Of a stretch of 35,646 nucleotides of DNA, positions 1 to 9,444 are shown piece by piece (within the stretch, counting starts at the first letter, position 1; the number at the start of each line of letters is the position of its first letter). Source of the DNA: a virus; the IMG/VR virus record IMGVR_UViG_3300007346_000092, positions 1 to 35,646 of that record. One strand, given 5' to 3'. Made by a program: the position numbers and the translations under genes. Under the pieces are notes generated by a model. The model was not told the DNA's origin. It saw nothing but the letters and a program-made list of their open reading frames with translations, and made no database searches.

Positions 1-809
1 ATGGTCTGCAGGTCGGCGGTGCTCAGGACGTTGTCGTACACGACGGCCGCAGCCACGCCGAACTCCGCGAACGACGCCGCCGTGATGCCCGCGTTGCCGA
101 CCATGATGACGCCGCCGTCCCAGTTCAGCGTGCCGACAGTCGCCGTCGTCACCGAAACCGTGCCGCCAGCCGCCACCAGGCAGCAGCCGAGCTCGCTGCT
201 GGTCGCATCGCGCGTGATGATCAACACCGCCCCAGACGCCTTGAAGTCCGCCGTCGTCATCGTTGAGTTCGGCGTTGAGCCGCGGTACTGGGCCGTGATG
301 TTCGCCCCCGACGTCGACAGCAGCACCCGGCGGTTCAAGTCTGTCGACGGCGCCGAGTTGTCGAAAGTCAGCACGTTCCGGGTGCCGGCGAAGTCCACGT
401 CGCCCTGAAGCACCAGCACCCACGTCCCCTCGGTCGGCCCCGAGAGCCCCACCGAAACACCGAAGGCCGGTGCCGGGTTCGTGCCGTTCGCAGCTGCGCC
501 AGCGTCGCGGACGAGTGCGCGCGACAGCGAGTCCGTCGAGAACCCCGAGTTGACGATCGACGCATCAGCCGCCGACGTGCCGACAGTGCCCGTCGTCCCC
601 GTCTCCTGGCGGTCCACCATCGAGTCGTTGCCCGACGACAGCGAACCCACCGAATCCGGCGGCTGGTAGATGTACAGCAGGCCGGAGATGGCCAGCACAG
701 CTGTCAGGAAGGCGTCGGAGTCGCCGTCCTGGTTGGGCTGCACCGGGCTGATGATGGTCGCGCTGTTGGCTGGCGTCGGCGGGACCGGGCTGATGATGGT
801 CGCCGACAT
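1..809 (-). CDS. LamG-like fibre or receptor-binding protein, 3' end cut by window edge
   Basis: I translated this frame on the minus strand from the ATG at 809; it stays open to the left edge (at least 269 codons), so the C-terminus is missing. The N-terminus (residues 1-27) contains SATIISPV twice, encoded by an exact 20-base DNA repeat at 742-761 and 784-803. Later sequence is rich in Ser, Thr, Gly and Val. The last 120 or so residues alternate strand-like segments and end in FGVAAAVVYDNVLSTADLQ, which resembles the closing strand and helix of LamG/concanavalin-like jelly-roll domains in phage fibres. It follows the 813-1202 gene by 3 bases in the same operon. Role in host binding or virion decoration is inference from fold-like pattern and position; no catalytic residues are visible. 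Confidence 0.7.
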   Translation of the reverse strand, partial: MSATIISPVPPTPANSATIISPVQPNQDGDSDAFLTAVLAISGLLYIYQPPDSVGSLSSGNDSMVDRQETGTTGTVGTSAADASIVNSGFSTDSLSRALVRDAGAAANGTNPAPAFGVSVGLSGPTEGTWVLVLQGDVDFAGTRNVLTFDNSAPSTDLNRRVLLSTSGANITAQYRGSTPNSTMTTADFKASGAVLIITRDATSSELGCCLVAAGGTVSVTTATVGTLNWDGGVIMVGNAGITAASFAEFGVAAAVVYDNVLSTADLQT

Positions 810-812
810 CGG

Positions 813-1202
813 CTACCCCGCCGTGCCCGCGATGGCCTGAAGCATCGGGTACACCTGCACGTCACGACCCGTTCCGCCAGCCGCCTCGGCGGTCCAGAAC
901 AAGCCAGCCCAGAAGGGAATCGGCTGCGCGAACTGCGCACCCTTCCAGGTGTTGACCGCGGCGATGACCGCATCGATCTCGCCCAGCATGATGGTCTTGC
1001 TGCTGTCGTTGTAGAAGCGGATCGTGATGGTGTCCGCGGTGTCGCACTTGATCGTGGCCCCGAGAAGCGCGCCACGCTGGATGCCGTCGCCGCTCGTGTC
1101 GCCCAGAACCCGCACCGTCTGCACGGCGGACTCGGTGGCGTTGCCTGCCTCGATGGCAGCAGCGAGCTCGGGCTGGATGAAGGTGTGGCGGAACTGAGCC
1201 AT
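813..1202 (-). CDS. Small virion-associated protein, unknown function
   Basis: 129 aa, starting at the ATG at 1202 with a GAGG Shine-Dalgarno 7 bases upstream. The protein has a short helical N-terminus (HTFIQPELAAAIEAG) followed by an alternating hydrophobic region with TITIRFYNDSSK that looks all-beta. No signal peptide, membrane segment or catalytic motif is visible. It lies between the giant internal virion protein and the LamG-like fibre and is probably co-transcribed with the latter, so a small head or tail decoration protein is the likeliest role. I do not recognise the family. Confidence 0.7.
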   Translation of the reverse strand: MAQFRHTFIQPELAAAIEAGNATESAVQTVRVLGDTSGDGIQRGALLGATIKCDTADTITIRFYNDSSKTIMLGEIDAVIAAVNTWKGAQFAQPIPFWAGLFWTAEAAGGTGRDVQVYPMLQAIAGTAG

Positions 1203-1280
1203 GTGTGGACCTCGTGGTTACCGACGCTGTCCGGGGCGTCGCACACCCAGAGAACCCGGGCGAACTGTCATTTGCAAGGG
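1203..1280 (-). promoter_or_regulatory. Intergenic gap with hairpin and shared promoter-like motif
   Basis: This 78-base gap is the longest in the left part of the structural block. It carries a 6-bp stem (1222-1227 with 1236-1241, arms CGACGC/GCGTCG, 8-base loop) without a T-run. Near 1264-1277, read on the minus strand, it carries TTGCAAATGACAGTT, which recurs with one change upstream of the scaffold gene. The motif lies about 60-75 bases before the ATG at 1202. A second late promoter for the last two genes is plausible but unproven; there is no good -10 box. Confidence 0.4.
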
Positions 1281-4200
1281 CTACTCGCCCAGCACAGACC
1301 GCAGGATCTCGATGTAGTTCTCGGGGTCGTCGGGCTCGTCGAACGCCTCGGGGCGCAACTGCCGGAACTGCCGCACGATGTCCGGGTTCTTCCGGGCCAA
1401 CTCCTCGAGCAGCAACTCCTCGAACTTCCGCTCGACACGCCGCGCCGCATCAGCCGTACCGAGGCCAACGTCGGAGATCCGCTGCCCACCCACGATGGTC
1501 GCGAGCCGCTCCGCACCAGACACCGGCGGACCCGCCTCGCCCGTCTCGACGTACGCCGGCGCGTAGGACTCAGCGACCGCCTGCTGCAGGATGGCGAGCA
1601 GTCGCGTGCCAGGCAGCTTCGACAGCAACCAAGCGCGGTCGGGTCGGTCGATCTTCCACTTCACGCCCTGCTCGCCAGTCGGTCCCTCCTCGTCGAAGAC
1701 CTCGGCGGGCATCGAGTAGACGCCCAGCCACTTCTTCAGCGCCGGCGGGGCGTTCTTGTAGTAGGCGCCGTTGGTCATGTCCTCGATCGGGCGGTCGAAA
1801 TAGAAACTGTGCCCCGTCCACGCTTCGACGCCACTGAGGATGGCGGGGTGCATCCGGGTCAGTGCACCGACCGGCACCATGCCGTCCGTCCGGAAGAGTT
1901 CGACAAGGTCGTCCCACGGGTTGCCGCGCATCCGCATGACCCGGGTCCCGGCGACGCGCAGGAGCAGGTTGTGCCGGTAGTTCTCGGGGATCTGGCGCAA
2001 TTCGTCCTCGGAGAACTGCATGTTGTAGAGCCCGTTGAACATGGCGGCGACCATGCGGGCCTCGCGCGGGTTCTCCAGTGCCCACTTCGCCTGGAACCGG
2101 AGGTTGCCGGCGGACCAGGTGTAGAAGAACGAGAGCGGACGCAGCACGTTGCGTTCCAACTCGTTCAGGTTGGAGTAGTCGCGCAGAGCCCAAGCAACCT
2201 GCATGGGGACGTCGTCGAGCAGGACTCCTTGTTCGAGCAGCGCCACAGCCAGCGTGGCCCGCGCCTGCGACTCCGCGGCCTGGTTCACGCCGGCCATCAT
2301 CTTCATGTAGCCGGGGGTCGCCCCGCCGCCGATGGCCGCGCCGAGGGCCGCCCCTTGAGCCGGCGCTCCGACGGCCGACCCGATGACGGCACCCGTCACA
2401 GTGCCGACGCCGCGGGTGCCCAGCTGCAGACCCTTGAGGGCGGTGACCGGGTCCTCCTTGACGCGCGCCAGGAACTCGTCCCACTCGGGCACGGCGCGGC
2501 CCACCGCCCGTCGGCGATTGAGCAGACCGCCCGCACTCGCGCCCGTCATGGCCCCCAGCATGCCGCCAGCAGGGCCGCCCGCACTGAACCCGAGAACGCC
2601 ACCAAGTGCCGCCGTTGCGACCCGGGTCGTCGTGTCCTTCAGCCCGCCCTCACGGGCGGCCCCGGCGCCGACCTGCTCCTCGAGGAATCCAGTGCTCGCC
2701 CCGGCCTCGGTGATGGCGACCTCGTTGAAGAAGTCCTGCCACTCCTCGATCGACATCTCGTAGCGGCCGAGTTTGACCTGCCGCTTCATCAGCGGAGAGC
2801 CCGGCTCCACCAGCGAGATGAGCATCGCCTTCGTGTGGTTCACCGGGTTGGCGAGCCCGCGTAGCGTCGTCTGGCCGATGCTGTAGAGGTTGCCGATCAC
2901 GTTGACCGAAATGTGGGCCATCGCGGCAATCGTCGAGAAGGACTTCAGTAGCGAGTGCAACCCGCCCCAACTTGCCCCGACGACGTCGGCAATGTCCGCC
3001 ATCCACTTCGGCGCCGACGACGACCGGAAATTGATGTAGTCGACCACCGGAGCCGGGAGGAACAGCGGCTGATTCTCCAGGGCCTTCAGTGCGCCGAGTT
3101 CGCCGCGGGTCAGGTTCACACCCTTCTCCGCGAGCTTCTCGGCTACCTCGAGCGTGCTGCGCCCGTCTGCGATGAGCCCGCGCGCGTAGTCCAGCAACTC
3201 CGTCGGGTACTTGCGCGCCTTCCGGCTGCCCAGCACCGCCTGGAAGTAGTTGCTGGTCGACACCCTCTTGAAGCCAGCCCGCTCGGCCCGCGCCGCCACC
3301 TCCAACTCGGCCTCCGAGCGAGCCCTGTCGCCGGGGACCTTGCGAGCCGCCACCATCTCCTGACCGAACCGCCGGCCCTGCGGGAACAAGTCGATCATGT
3401 CCAACAAATAGCGGTTCGTCGCCAGCGTCGAGTCCGTCTTCGCGGCGTACCGCTCGGCGATGAGCAGCGGGTCCGTCTCCAGCCACTCCCAGTCGGCGAG
3501 CTCCTCCTTCGCGATTCGACCCGCCTCGTCGGCGACATCAATGCCGGCATCCTGCAGCGCCTGGGTGAGTTGGGCGTCCTTGCGCCCGACAAAGGCGTCT
3601 CCGTACTCGCCGACCTGCGCCCGGTGCAGGACCAGGCGGCGAGCGACCGCACGGCGCTTCGACTCGTTCCGCAGCTTGATCGTCCCCGCGTGCGCCCGGA
3701 ACTTGACCGGGTCGCGGAACTTCGGCATCTGCCCGCCGAACATCGCCTTGAGTGCCGCCGTCTCCGACTCGCGCACCAGTGCCGGGACGTAGTCGCCGAT
3801 CGCGACCCGGGTCAAGAACGCCTCCTTGTCGTGCTCGGTCAGGTAGCCGTCGCGCCGCAACTGCTTGTAGTAGTCATCGAAGAACGCCTTGAGGAACCGC
3901 GCCGCCTCCAGGACCCGGCCCTGGGCCTCCTCGTCGAAGTCGCGCAGGGCGCGCCGCATGGCCGACTCGCTGTGCAGGTCGGGGTTCTTGAGGATCCGCT
4001 CGACCCGGAGCCGCTCGGTGCGACTCAGCCCCTCAAGGGCCCTCGCCGACTCCGCGCGACGGTACGCCTCGCGGGCGCCCTGCAGTTCCACTTCGACCGC
4101 CTTCTGGTTGGCGCCGAACGAGTCGCGGGCCTCCCTGAGGGCCGCCTGCACGTCCCGGTGCTTGCGGAGGTCGCCGCCGAGTTCGTCGCTCAGGGCGGCG

Positions 4201-6986
4201 AGGTCGGCGTCGGCGCCGGCCAGTTCGTCGGCGGATCGTCTGCCCGACACCACCGCCTCCTCCGCCCGCAGCCCAGCCTGCTTCGCCAACTCCCGGGCGC
4301 CGCGGCGGTACTCGGCAACTCGCGCGTCGATGATGCCCTGGGCCTCGTTGCGGGCCGCGTAGGCAGCCTTCCGCGCATCCGACCGAGACAGCCACGACTC
4401 GCCCACCTTGATGCTTGGGTTGCCCTCGGCCTGCGCCTCCTCCACCCGCTTGAGCAGGGCGTTGGCCTCGGCGATCTGAGCCGTCTCGGCAGCAGACTCC
4501 GCGATGGCGCGCGCCTCGCCCTGGGCGATCAACTCCCGCTCGACGACCTGCTGGCTCGACTGGCGCAGAGCCCGAACCTTCGCGCGTGCCTCCTTGACGA
4601 CATCGCCCCGGGGCCGACCGGCGGCCGACATCGAGGCGACAGACTCGTCGAAGGCGCGCAGGGCCTCGTTGGCGCCCTCCACCTCGCCCTGGGCGTCAGC
4701 CAGTGCCTGACGGGCGGCTGCCAGTCGCTGGGCCTCCGGGCCGCCCGTCGGCAACTGACCACCGGCAAGAGCCTCCTCGATCTCCCGCAGGCCCGACACG
4801 GCGGCCAACTCCTGCTCGGTCGCAAGGTCGAGAAACCCGTGCTCGAGCACGTCCATCGCCGCCCGCCGCTCCGACGCACTGCGGGTCGTTCGCTGCAGCG
4901 TCTCCAGCACGCGCGCCCGGACCACGCCCTGCATGGCCTTCCGGGTCGCGTCCCGCTTCCGCAGGCGCTCGGCCGCCGCGAAGGACGCCGGGTGCCGGTT
5001 CGCCGCCCGACCGCCGCGCTGCAGCGTCGGGGTGCTGTCCGGCCGACCCAGCGTGTTGACCTGGGTGCGGACGAAGTCCCACGGCCCGAGCACCTCGTCC
5101 GGCAGCCGCTGGGCGAGCAGCACCTGGGCCGCGAACCCGGCCGCGTCGAGGTCGGAGATGATCTGCGCGTCGGCGTCGGTCGCCTGCCGGGTCACCCAGC
5201 GGGCCTGTCGGTCGGCGACGCCGGTCGGGCGGGCCTGTTCGCCGCGCCGCAGCTGGCGCTTCACGGCCTCACGCGCCGCCGCCCGGCCCGCCTCAGGGAG
5301 GCGCGCAGCCTCGTTCATCAGCCGCACGCCGAGGTTTGCCTGCTCGGTCAGGAACGTGTCGACCGCAGCCTCGTCGCCCTCCTTGACCAGTCGGGCGTAC
5401 TCCTTGCGGGCGCCCCGCATCGCCGGCCCGTCAAGCACCTCGTCGGCGAGGTCCGCGTACAAGTCCACCTTGGCGTCGGGCGTCAGCACCATGCGGCCGT
5501 CCGGCCCCAGGGCCAGGGCCTCCGGTCGCACCAGAAGGCCCGTCGTCACCACGCCGCGCGCAGCGTCCGTCCGTAGTGCCTGCTCCCACACCTCGTCGGC
5601 CACGTCGTCGTGCAGCGCGCCCCGCAGATGCTGATGCAACTCGAGGTGCTCTGGCGCGCGCAGCAGGTTCCGGTACTCGCCCTTCCACGCCGCATCGACA
5701 GACTGGACGAACGCCGTCGTCGCGGCCCGCTCGGCGTCGATCTGCGCCCGGCCCGACAGACCCTCGCCCGCCTTCGCGATCTGCGACCGGACGATGTCGT
5801 CGCCCTGCTTCGTCAACTTCACGCCGGCCGCGACGGTCTTCGTCGGGTTCAGCAGGTTGAAGGGGCTGATCGCCGCCTCGCCGGCAAAGTCGAGAGCCTG
5901 CAGACCGCCGACGGCCCCGGCGTCCTTCGCCTCCTCGGACGCCCGCATCGCGTCCCGCCACGCCTCCTTCGCCTCGGTCGTCGACCCGTGCAGCAGCAGG
6001 TTCGCCAGGGCCTGCTGCGCCCCCACGGCTCCGTACCCGACGTCTGTGGCCGCGCGCGCCGACTCCCCGACGAACAGGTCCGCCAACGACTCGGCGTTCT
6101 TCACCGCGTCCCGCAGGGCCAGCGTCCGCTCGTCAGACTCGCCGCCGGTTCCGAGCACCACGTCCGACAGCCCCATCGGGTCGGAGGTCGACGCCAGGCC
6201 GGCGCCAACGACGCCGCGCAGCTTGTCGAACGCGCCGCCCATCATCAGGGCCGCGGCGCGCTTCTGGCGCATGTCCTTGAGGGCCTCGGCCGTGGTGCCA
6301 AACGACTGGACGTAGGCGACCATGTCGCGCAGCACCTGGCCGCCGGGGGCCTTGTCCTCGTAGTTCTGCAGCAACATCCCGCTCAGGCGCTCACGGTCGG
6401 CGGCGCCCAGCCCCATCGGCTCGTCGTTCTCCAGCGCCGTCCGCCGCGTGTCCCACAGCGTCCGCATCCACGCGCGCGTCGGGCGGTCGACGAGCTTGTC
6501 GAACGCCTCCCCGAGCGCCGAGACGCCGGTCATGATGTACCCGGACTCCTTGCTCGCCTTCCGCACCTCGTCGTGCAGCCCGGCGAACTCCATGAGCTCG
6601 ACCAGCCGCTCGTTGTCCTCGGCCATCTCCTCGGGGGTGCGGCCAGGCGTCGACGCCAAGGCCGCGTACTCGTCCCACATCTCGATGACCCGCGGGAGCT
6701 TCTCGGGAGGCACGCCGCGGAACGCATCTTGGCCCAGCGAGCGGAGCTCCCGCTGGAAAGGCATCAGGTCTGGCTCGAGCGCACCCCAAAGCAGGTCGTC
6801 GAACGGATCCGCGCCAGCAGGCACTGCTTCATCTGGCCGGTCGTCGGCAGGGGCTGCTGTGGACAACTCACTGGACAGGACATCGAACGGATCGACGGCA
6901 TCGACCGCAGACGTCGCAGTTGGCGCTGCCAACGTCTCGGCGAGTTCGTCGAACGGGTCGACTCCAGTGGCCTGCCCATCCGCCAT
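1281..6986 (-). CDS. Giant internal virion (DNA ejection) protein, 1901 aa
   Basis: The largest gene here. Residues 1-65 are acidic and contain DPFD three times (10-13, 32-35, 60-63). Residues about 740-990 are Ala/Glu/Arg-rich and coiled-coil-like. Two glycine-zipper segments (about 1456-1492, GGPAGGMLGAMTGASAGG, and about 1524-1560, GAVIGSAVGAPAQGAALGAA) look able to insert into or span a membrane. The C-terminal part, with RPLSFFYTWSAGNLRFQ, looks globular. Size, coiled coil, glycine zippers and position after the tail genes fit the internal core proteins that short-tailed phages eject to conduct DNA across the envelope. No lytic transglycosylase or protease motif is clear. The start ATG at 6986 overlaps the preceding stop as TGATG, so translation is probably coupled. 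The assignment is by architecture, not sequence match. Confidence 0.8.
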   Translation of the reverse strand: MADGQATGVDPFDELAETLAAPTATSAVDAVDPFDVLSSELSTAAPADDRPDEAVPAGADPFDDLLWGALEPDLMPFQRELRSLGQDAFRGVPPEKLPRVIEMWDEYAALASTPGRTPEEMAEDNERLVELMEFAGLHDEVRKASKESGYIMTGVSALGEAFDKLVDRPTRAWMRTLWDTRRTALENDEPMGLGAADRERLSGMLLQNYEDKAPGGQVLRDMVAYVQSFGTTAEALKDMRQKRAAALMMGGAFDKLRGVVGAGLASTSDPMGLSDVVLGTGGESDERTLALRDAVKNAESLADLFVGESARAATDVGYGAVGAQQALANLLLHGSTTEAKEAWRDAMRASEEAKDAGAVGGLQALDFAGEAAISPFNLLNPTKTVAAGVKLTKQGDDIVRSQIAKAGEGLSGRAQIDAERAATTAFVQSVDAAWKGEYRNLLRAPEHLELHQHLRGALHDDVADEVWEQALRTDAARGVVTTGLLVRPEALALGPDGRMVLTPDAKVDLYADLADEVLDGPAMRGARKEYARLVKEGDEAAVDTFLTEQANLGVRLMNEAARLPEAGRAAAREAVKRQLRRGEQARPTGVADRQARWVTRQATDADAQIISDLDAAGFAAQVLLAQRLPDEVLGPWDFVRTQVNTLGRPDSTPTLQRGGRAANRHPASFAAAERLRKRDATRKAMQGVVRARVLETLQRTTRSASERRAAMDVLEHGFLDLATEQELAAVSGLREIEEALAGGQLPTGGPEAQRLAAARQALADAQGEVEGANEALRAFDESVASMSAAGRPRGDVVKEARAKVRALRQSSQQVVERELIAQGEARAIAESAAETAQIAEANALLKRVEEAQAEGNPSIKVGESWLSRSDARKAAYAARNEAQGIIDARVAEYRRGARELAKQAGLRAEEAVVSGRRSADELAGADADLAALSDELGGDLRKHRDVQAALREARDSFGANQKAVEVELQGAREAYRRAESARALEGLSRTERLRVERILKNPDLHSESAMRRALRDFDEEAQGRVLEAARFLKAFFDDYYKQLRRDGYLTEHDKEAFLTRVAIGDYVPALVRESETAALKAMFGGQMPKFRDPVKFRAHAGTIKLRNESKRRAVARRLVLHRAQVGEYGDAFVGRKDAQLTQALQDAGIDVADEAGRIAKEELADWEWLETDPLLIAERYAAKTDSTLATNRYLLDMIDLFPQGRRFGQEMVAARKVPGDRARSEAELEVAARAERAGFKRVSTSNYFQAVLGSRKARKYPTELLDYARGLIADGRSTLEVAEKLAEKGVNLTRGELGALKALENQPLFLPAPVVDYINFRSSSAPKWMADIADVVGASWGGLHSLLKSFSTIAAMAHISVNVIGNLYSIGQTTLRGLANPVNHTKAMLISLVEPGSPLMKRQVKLGRYEMSIEEWQDFFNEVAITEAGASTGFLEEQVGAGAAREGGLKDTTTRVATAALGGVLGFSAGGPAGGMLGAMTGASAGGLLNRRRAVGRAVPEWDEFLARVKEDPVTALKGLQLGTRGVGTVTGAVIGSAVGAPAQGAALGAAIGGGATPGYMKMMAGVNQAAESQARATLAVALLEQGVLLDDVPMQVAWALRDYSNLNELERNVLRPLSFFYTWSAGNLRFQAKWALENPREARMVAAMFNGLYNMQFSEDELRQIPENYRHNLLLRVAGTRVMRMRGNPWDDLVELFRTDGMVPVGALTRMHPAILSGVEAWTGHSFYFDRPIEDMTNGAYYKNAPPALKKWLGVYSMPAEVFDEEGPTGEQGVKWKIDRPDRAWLLSKLPGTRLLAILQQAVAESYAPAYVETGEAGPPVSGAERLATIVGGQRISDVGLGTADAARRVERKFEELLLEELARKNPDIVRQFRQLRPEAFDEPDDPENYIEILRSVLGE

Positions 6987-8641
6987 CAGTTCCGAACCTG
7001 TGCCGTGTTGTCCGCACCACGCCGCTTGAACGCGACAACGAGTTCGTCGGCCTGCTTCTTGCTGATCTCACCAGCGTTGAACATCCGACGCACCTCGCCC
7101 GCCTGCTCTTCCCGAGACGAGAACTCCGCCTGGATCCGGTTCACTTCGGACGTCAGGCTGAACGCCCTGCCCGGCGCAGGGGTGCCGGACTCCCGGCGCA
7201 CGACGTCGAGTGGAATGTACTTGCCCGTCGTCACAAGCGTGTCGAGCTGGGTCTGGTACAGCGACTTCTCGGCCTCCAGCGAGTCGATCTGGTCCTGATA
7301 CCCCTCCCGATACTTCGGCCGCTTCGGCGGGTTCCGACGCAGTGCGTCCAGCGAGTCGTTCACGTCCGACAGGCGGCTGTTGATGGTCCGCATCTGGCGG
7401 TCCAACTCGTCGCCCTTCTGGTAGGTGTACCGGACCGTCGGCTTCTTCCCGACCTTCGCCACCTCGAGGTCGATGCCCTTCGACGCCAGCGTCGACAGCG
7501 CGTCCAGCATCTTGCCGGCGTTCTTCGGGTCGGCCGTGTACAGCTTCGCCAACTCCGGCGCGAACTCCGAGGCCTCCTCGTCCGTCAGCCCGACCCGCGG
7601 CAGGAACTGGATGAACGTGTCGGTGAAGTCCTGGGCGTCCTCCACGCTCCGCTGCTCGGCAGCCGCCAGCCCACGCAGGTGCTCGCGGGCCCGGAAGTTG
7701 AACAGGTTCACGTCGGCAGCCAGGCCATCGAGGGCGTCGGCGGTCAGGTCGTCTCGGCCAATGCGGCGGGAGATGGCACGCAGGGCCGCTGGGTTGCCGC
7801 GGCGGTAGGCCTCCACCGCCGTCGCGAGGGCGCCCGGGTCGACGACCGTCGACGGGTCCAGCCCCAGGGCCGCGGCGGCCGGGTTCAGCATCCCGCCGAA
7901 CGAGTCCGGGCTGGTCGGCGCGCGACCCGGGACCAGTGCCCCCTGCGGCTTCTCGAAGGTCCCGAACGCCTGCCCGACACCGTCGTCGGTGCCGAGGTCG
8001 AGACGCCCGCCCTCCGCGGCCTGCAGCAGCGCGGCGTGCTCCCGGCTGCGGCCGGCACCGCCACGACCGTAGGCAGGCGCGCCCTCCATGATGTCCGGGT
8101 CGGGCACCAGCATCGAGCCGAGGGCCTCGCGCGCGGCCATGTCCACACCGCCGAGTTCGGCAGCACGGCGCGTCGCGCCACCCAATGCCGAGGTCAGTGC
8201 AGCCACAGGCCCACGGCCCTGCTCGGCAGCACGGGCGGCGTCGGCCGCCTGGATCGCCTGCTCCGCCCGACCAATGGCGTCGACCGCGGCCGCAGCCGAA
8301 CGCAGGTCGTCACGCCCGGGCGCAGCAGCTGGTGCTGCACCACGAGTCCCGCGCGAGCCACGGGCCGCACCCGCACCGCCGAGCCCCTCGTCGACCGACT
8401 CGTCGCCGAACAGGGCAGAGGTCAGGGCGCCTGCCGCAGCAGCCATCCGCTGATCGTGCATCTCCCGCTGCCGGGCGCCGGCCTCCTCCGCGAGGCGCGT
8501 GCGGCGCTCGGCGAGGTTCCGACGCTGGGCGTTGGAGATCAACTGGTCGCCGACCTGAACGCCCTGCAGCGCACCCTGGAGGATGCCCGTCAGCACGTTC
8601 GCGCCTGCGACGTCGCTCAGATTGTCCGTCGGGAGGGCCAT
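6986..8641 (-). CDS. Probable internal virion protein, 551 aa
   Basis: Starts at the ATG at 8641 with a GGAG 8 bases upstream. Residues 1-150 are Ala/Arg-rich and helical; the middle has glycine-rich low-complexity stretches. Residues about 400-480 look coiled-coil (INSRLSDVNDSLDAL, IDSLEAEKSLYQTQLDTL). The C-terminal tail (FNAGEISKKQADELVVAFKR) is a short helical hairpin. No membrane segment or enzyme motif is visible. It sits between two other Ala/Gln/Arg-rich helical proteins and the giant protein, with stop/start overlaps, so a component of the ejected internal complex is the best inference. Confidence 0.7.
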   Translation of the reverse strand: MALPTDNLSDVAGANVLTGILQGALQGVQVGDQLISNAQRRNLAERRTRLAEEAGARQREMHDQRMAAAAGALTSALFGDESVDEGLGGAGAARGSRGTRGAAPAAAPGRDDLRSAAAAVDAIGRAEQAIQAADAARAAEQGRGPVAALTSALGGATRRAAELGGVDMAAREALGSMLVPDPDIMEGAPAYGRGGAGRSREHAALLQAAEGGRLDLGTDDGVGQAFGTFEKPQGALVPGRAPTSPDSFGGMLNPAAAALGLDPSTVVDPGALATAVEAYRRGNPAALRAISRRIGRDDLTADALDGLAADVNLFNFRAREHLRGLAAAEQRSVEDAQDFTDTFIQFLPRVGLTDEEASEFAPELAKLYTADPKNAGKMLDALSTLASKGIDLEVAKVGKKPTVRYTYQKGDELDRQMRTINSRLSDVNDSLDALRRNPPKRPKYREGYQDQIDSLEAEKSLYQTQLDTLVTTGKYIPLDVVRRESGTPAPGRAFSLTSEVNRIQAEFSSREEQAGEVRRMFNAGEISKKQADELVVAFKRRGADNTAQVRN

Positions 8642-8643
8642 GG

Positions 8644-9444
8644 CTACGGCTCCGAGTTCAGGGCGGCCAGCAGCAGCCGGACGAAGCGGTCCTCGCTAGC
8701 CTCCGTCGAGGGTACCGACGTCTGCAGCGACTGCAGCGACTGCATCGCCGGAACGTCCTGCAACTTCCGGTCGACCTGCCCGGGGTCAAACGAGGCGTCC
8801 ATCCGGTCGCGCCGCGGAGCCGACGCGACGTCCACAAGGCGGCTCAGGAATCCACCGCCACCGCCGCCACCGCCACCGCCGCCACCCTCGGTCATGCCGC
8901 CGAGGCCAATGCCCATCTGCATCAGCGTGTCGACGCCCGCAGCAACAGTCCGGCCGATCTCCTCCAGGCGGTCCTCCGCGGCGTTCGCCGCCTGCTGGGT
9001 CCGGCGGATGAGCCGGTTGCCCGGCTCGCCCATCACGTCCTCCGCGAACTGAGCGCGACGGTCGCGCTGCGCACGAGCGAGCGCGGACCGCAGTCCCGCC
9101 TGCCGGCCGAGGTCGAGGGCCTCCTCAAACCGCGTGCCCGAGCGGCCAGCCTGACGGGCGGTGTCCCCGGCGCGCTGCGCCTCGAGCCGCTGCGCTCGCT
9201 GCGCCGCGCCAGTCTGGGCGCGCAGGTCCCCGCGCAGGTCCGCCCGCATGCCCGGAAGCACGCGGCGGTCGAAGATGTCCTGGGCGCTGATCTGCTGCCG
9301 CAGCAACTGCGAGTCGTCGCGCCCCATGATGCGGACGAAGTCGTCGTCCGACACGAGGTCCGGGTCGAGCAGTCGATCACGAGTCGACACCTGCCGCGTC
9401 CGAGACGCCGGGTCGGAAAAGCCGAAGCCGTCGCCGTTGGACAT
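8644..9444 (-). CDS. Probable internal virion protein with poly-glycine tract
   Basis: I place the start at the ATG at 9444, 6 bases after GGAGG and overlapping the upstream stop (TGATG), rather than the GTG one codon earlier; this gives 266 aa. Residues about 60-180 are helical and rich in Arg, Ala and Gln. The segment near residue 180 (VDTLMQMGIGLGGM) is followed by 12 consecutive glycines, encoded around 8850-8886 by GGC/GGT/GGN codons. The C-terminus is amphipathic. The glycine run looks like a flexible linker. Role in the internal core is inferred from its neighbours. Confidence 0.65.
   Translation of the reverse strand: MSNGDGFGFSDPASRTRQVSTRDRLLDPDLVSDDDFVRIMGRDDSQLLRQQISAQDIFDRRVLPGMRADLRGDLRAQTGAAQRAQRLEAQRAGDTARQAGRSGTRFEEALDLGRQAGLRSALARAQRDRRAQFAEDVMGEPGNRLIRRTQQAANAAEDRLEEIGRTVAAGVDTLMQMGIGLGGMTEGGGGGGGGGGGGFLSRLVDVASAPRRDRMDASFDPGQVDRKLQDVPAMQSLQSLQTSVPSTEASEDRFVRLLLAALNSEP

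Noticed and set aside
1185-2864. 559-codon plus-strand open frame
   Set aside because: Antisense to the giant internal protein, with Arg/His/Leu/Val-rich shadow composition; the same applies to 2955-5576, 5610-7298 and 6920-9052.
8850-8886. C-rich short-unit repeat that might be a microsatellite or array
   Set aside because: It is in frame as a 12-glycine linker of the 8644-9444 protein; not CRISPR-like, because there are no spacers.
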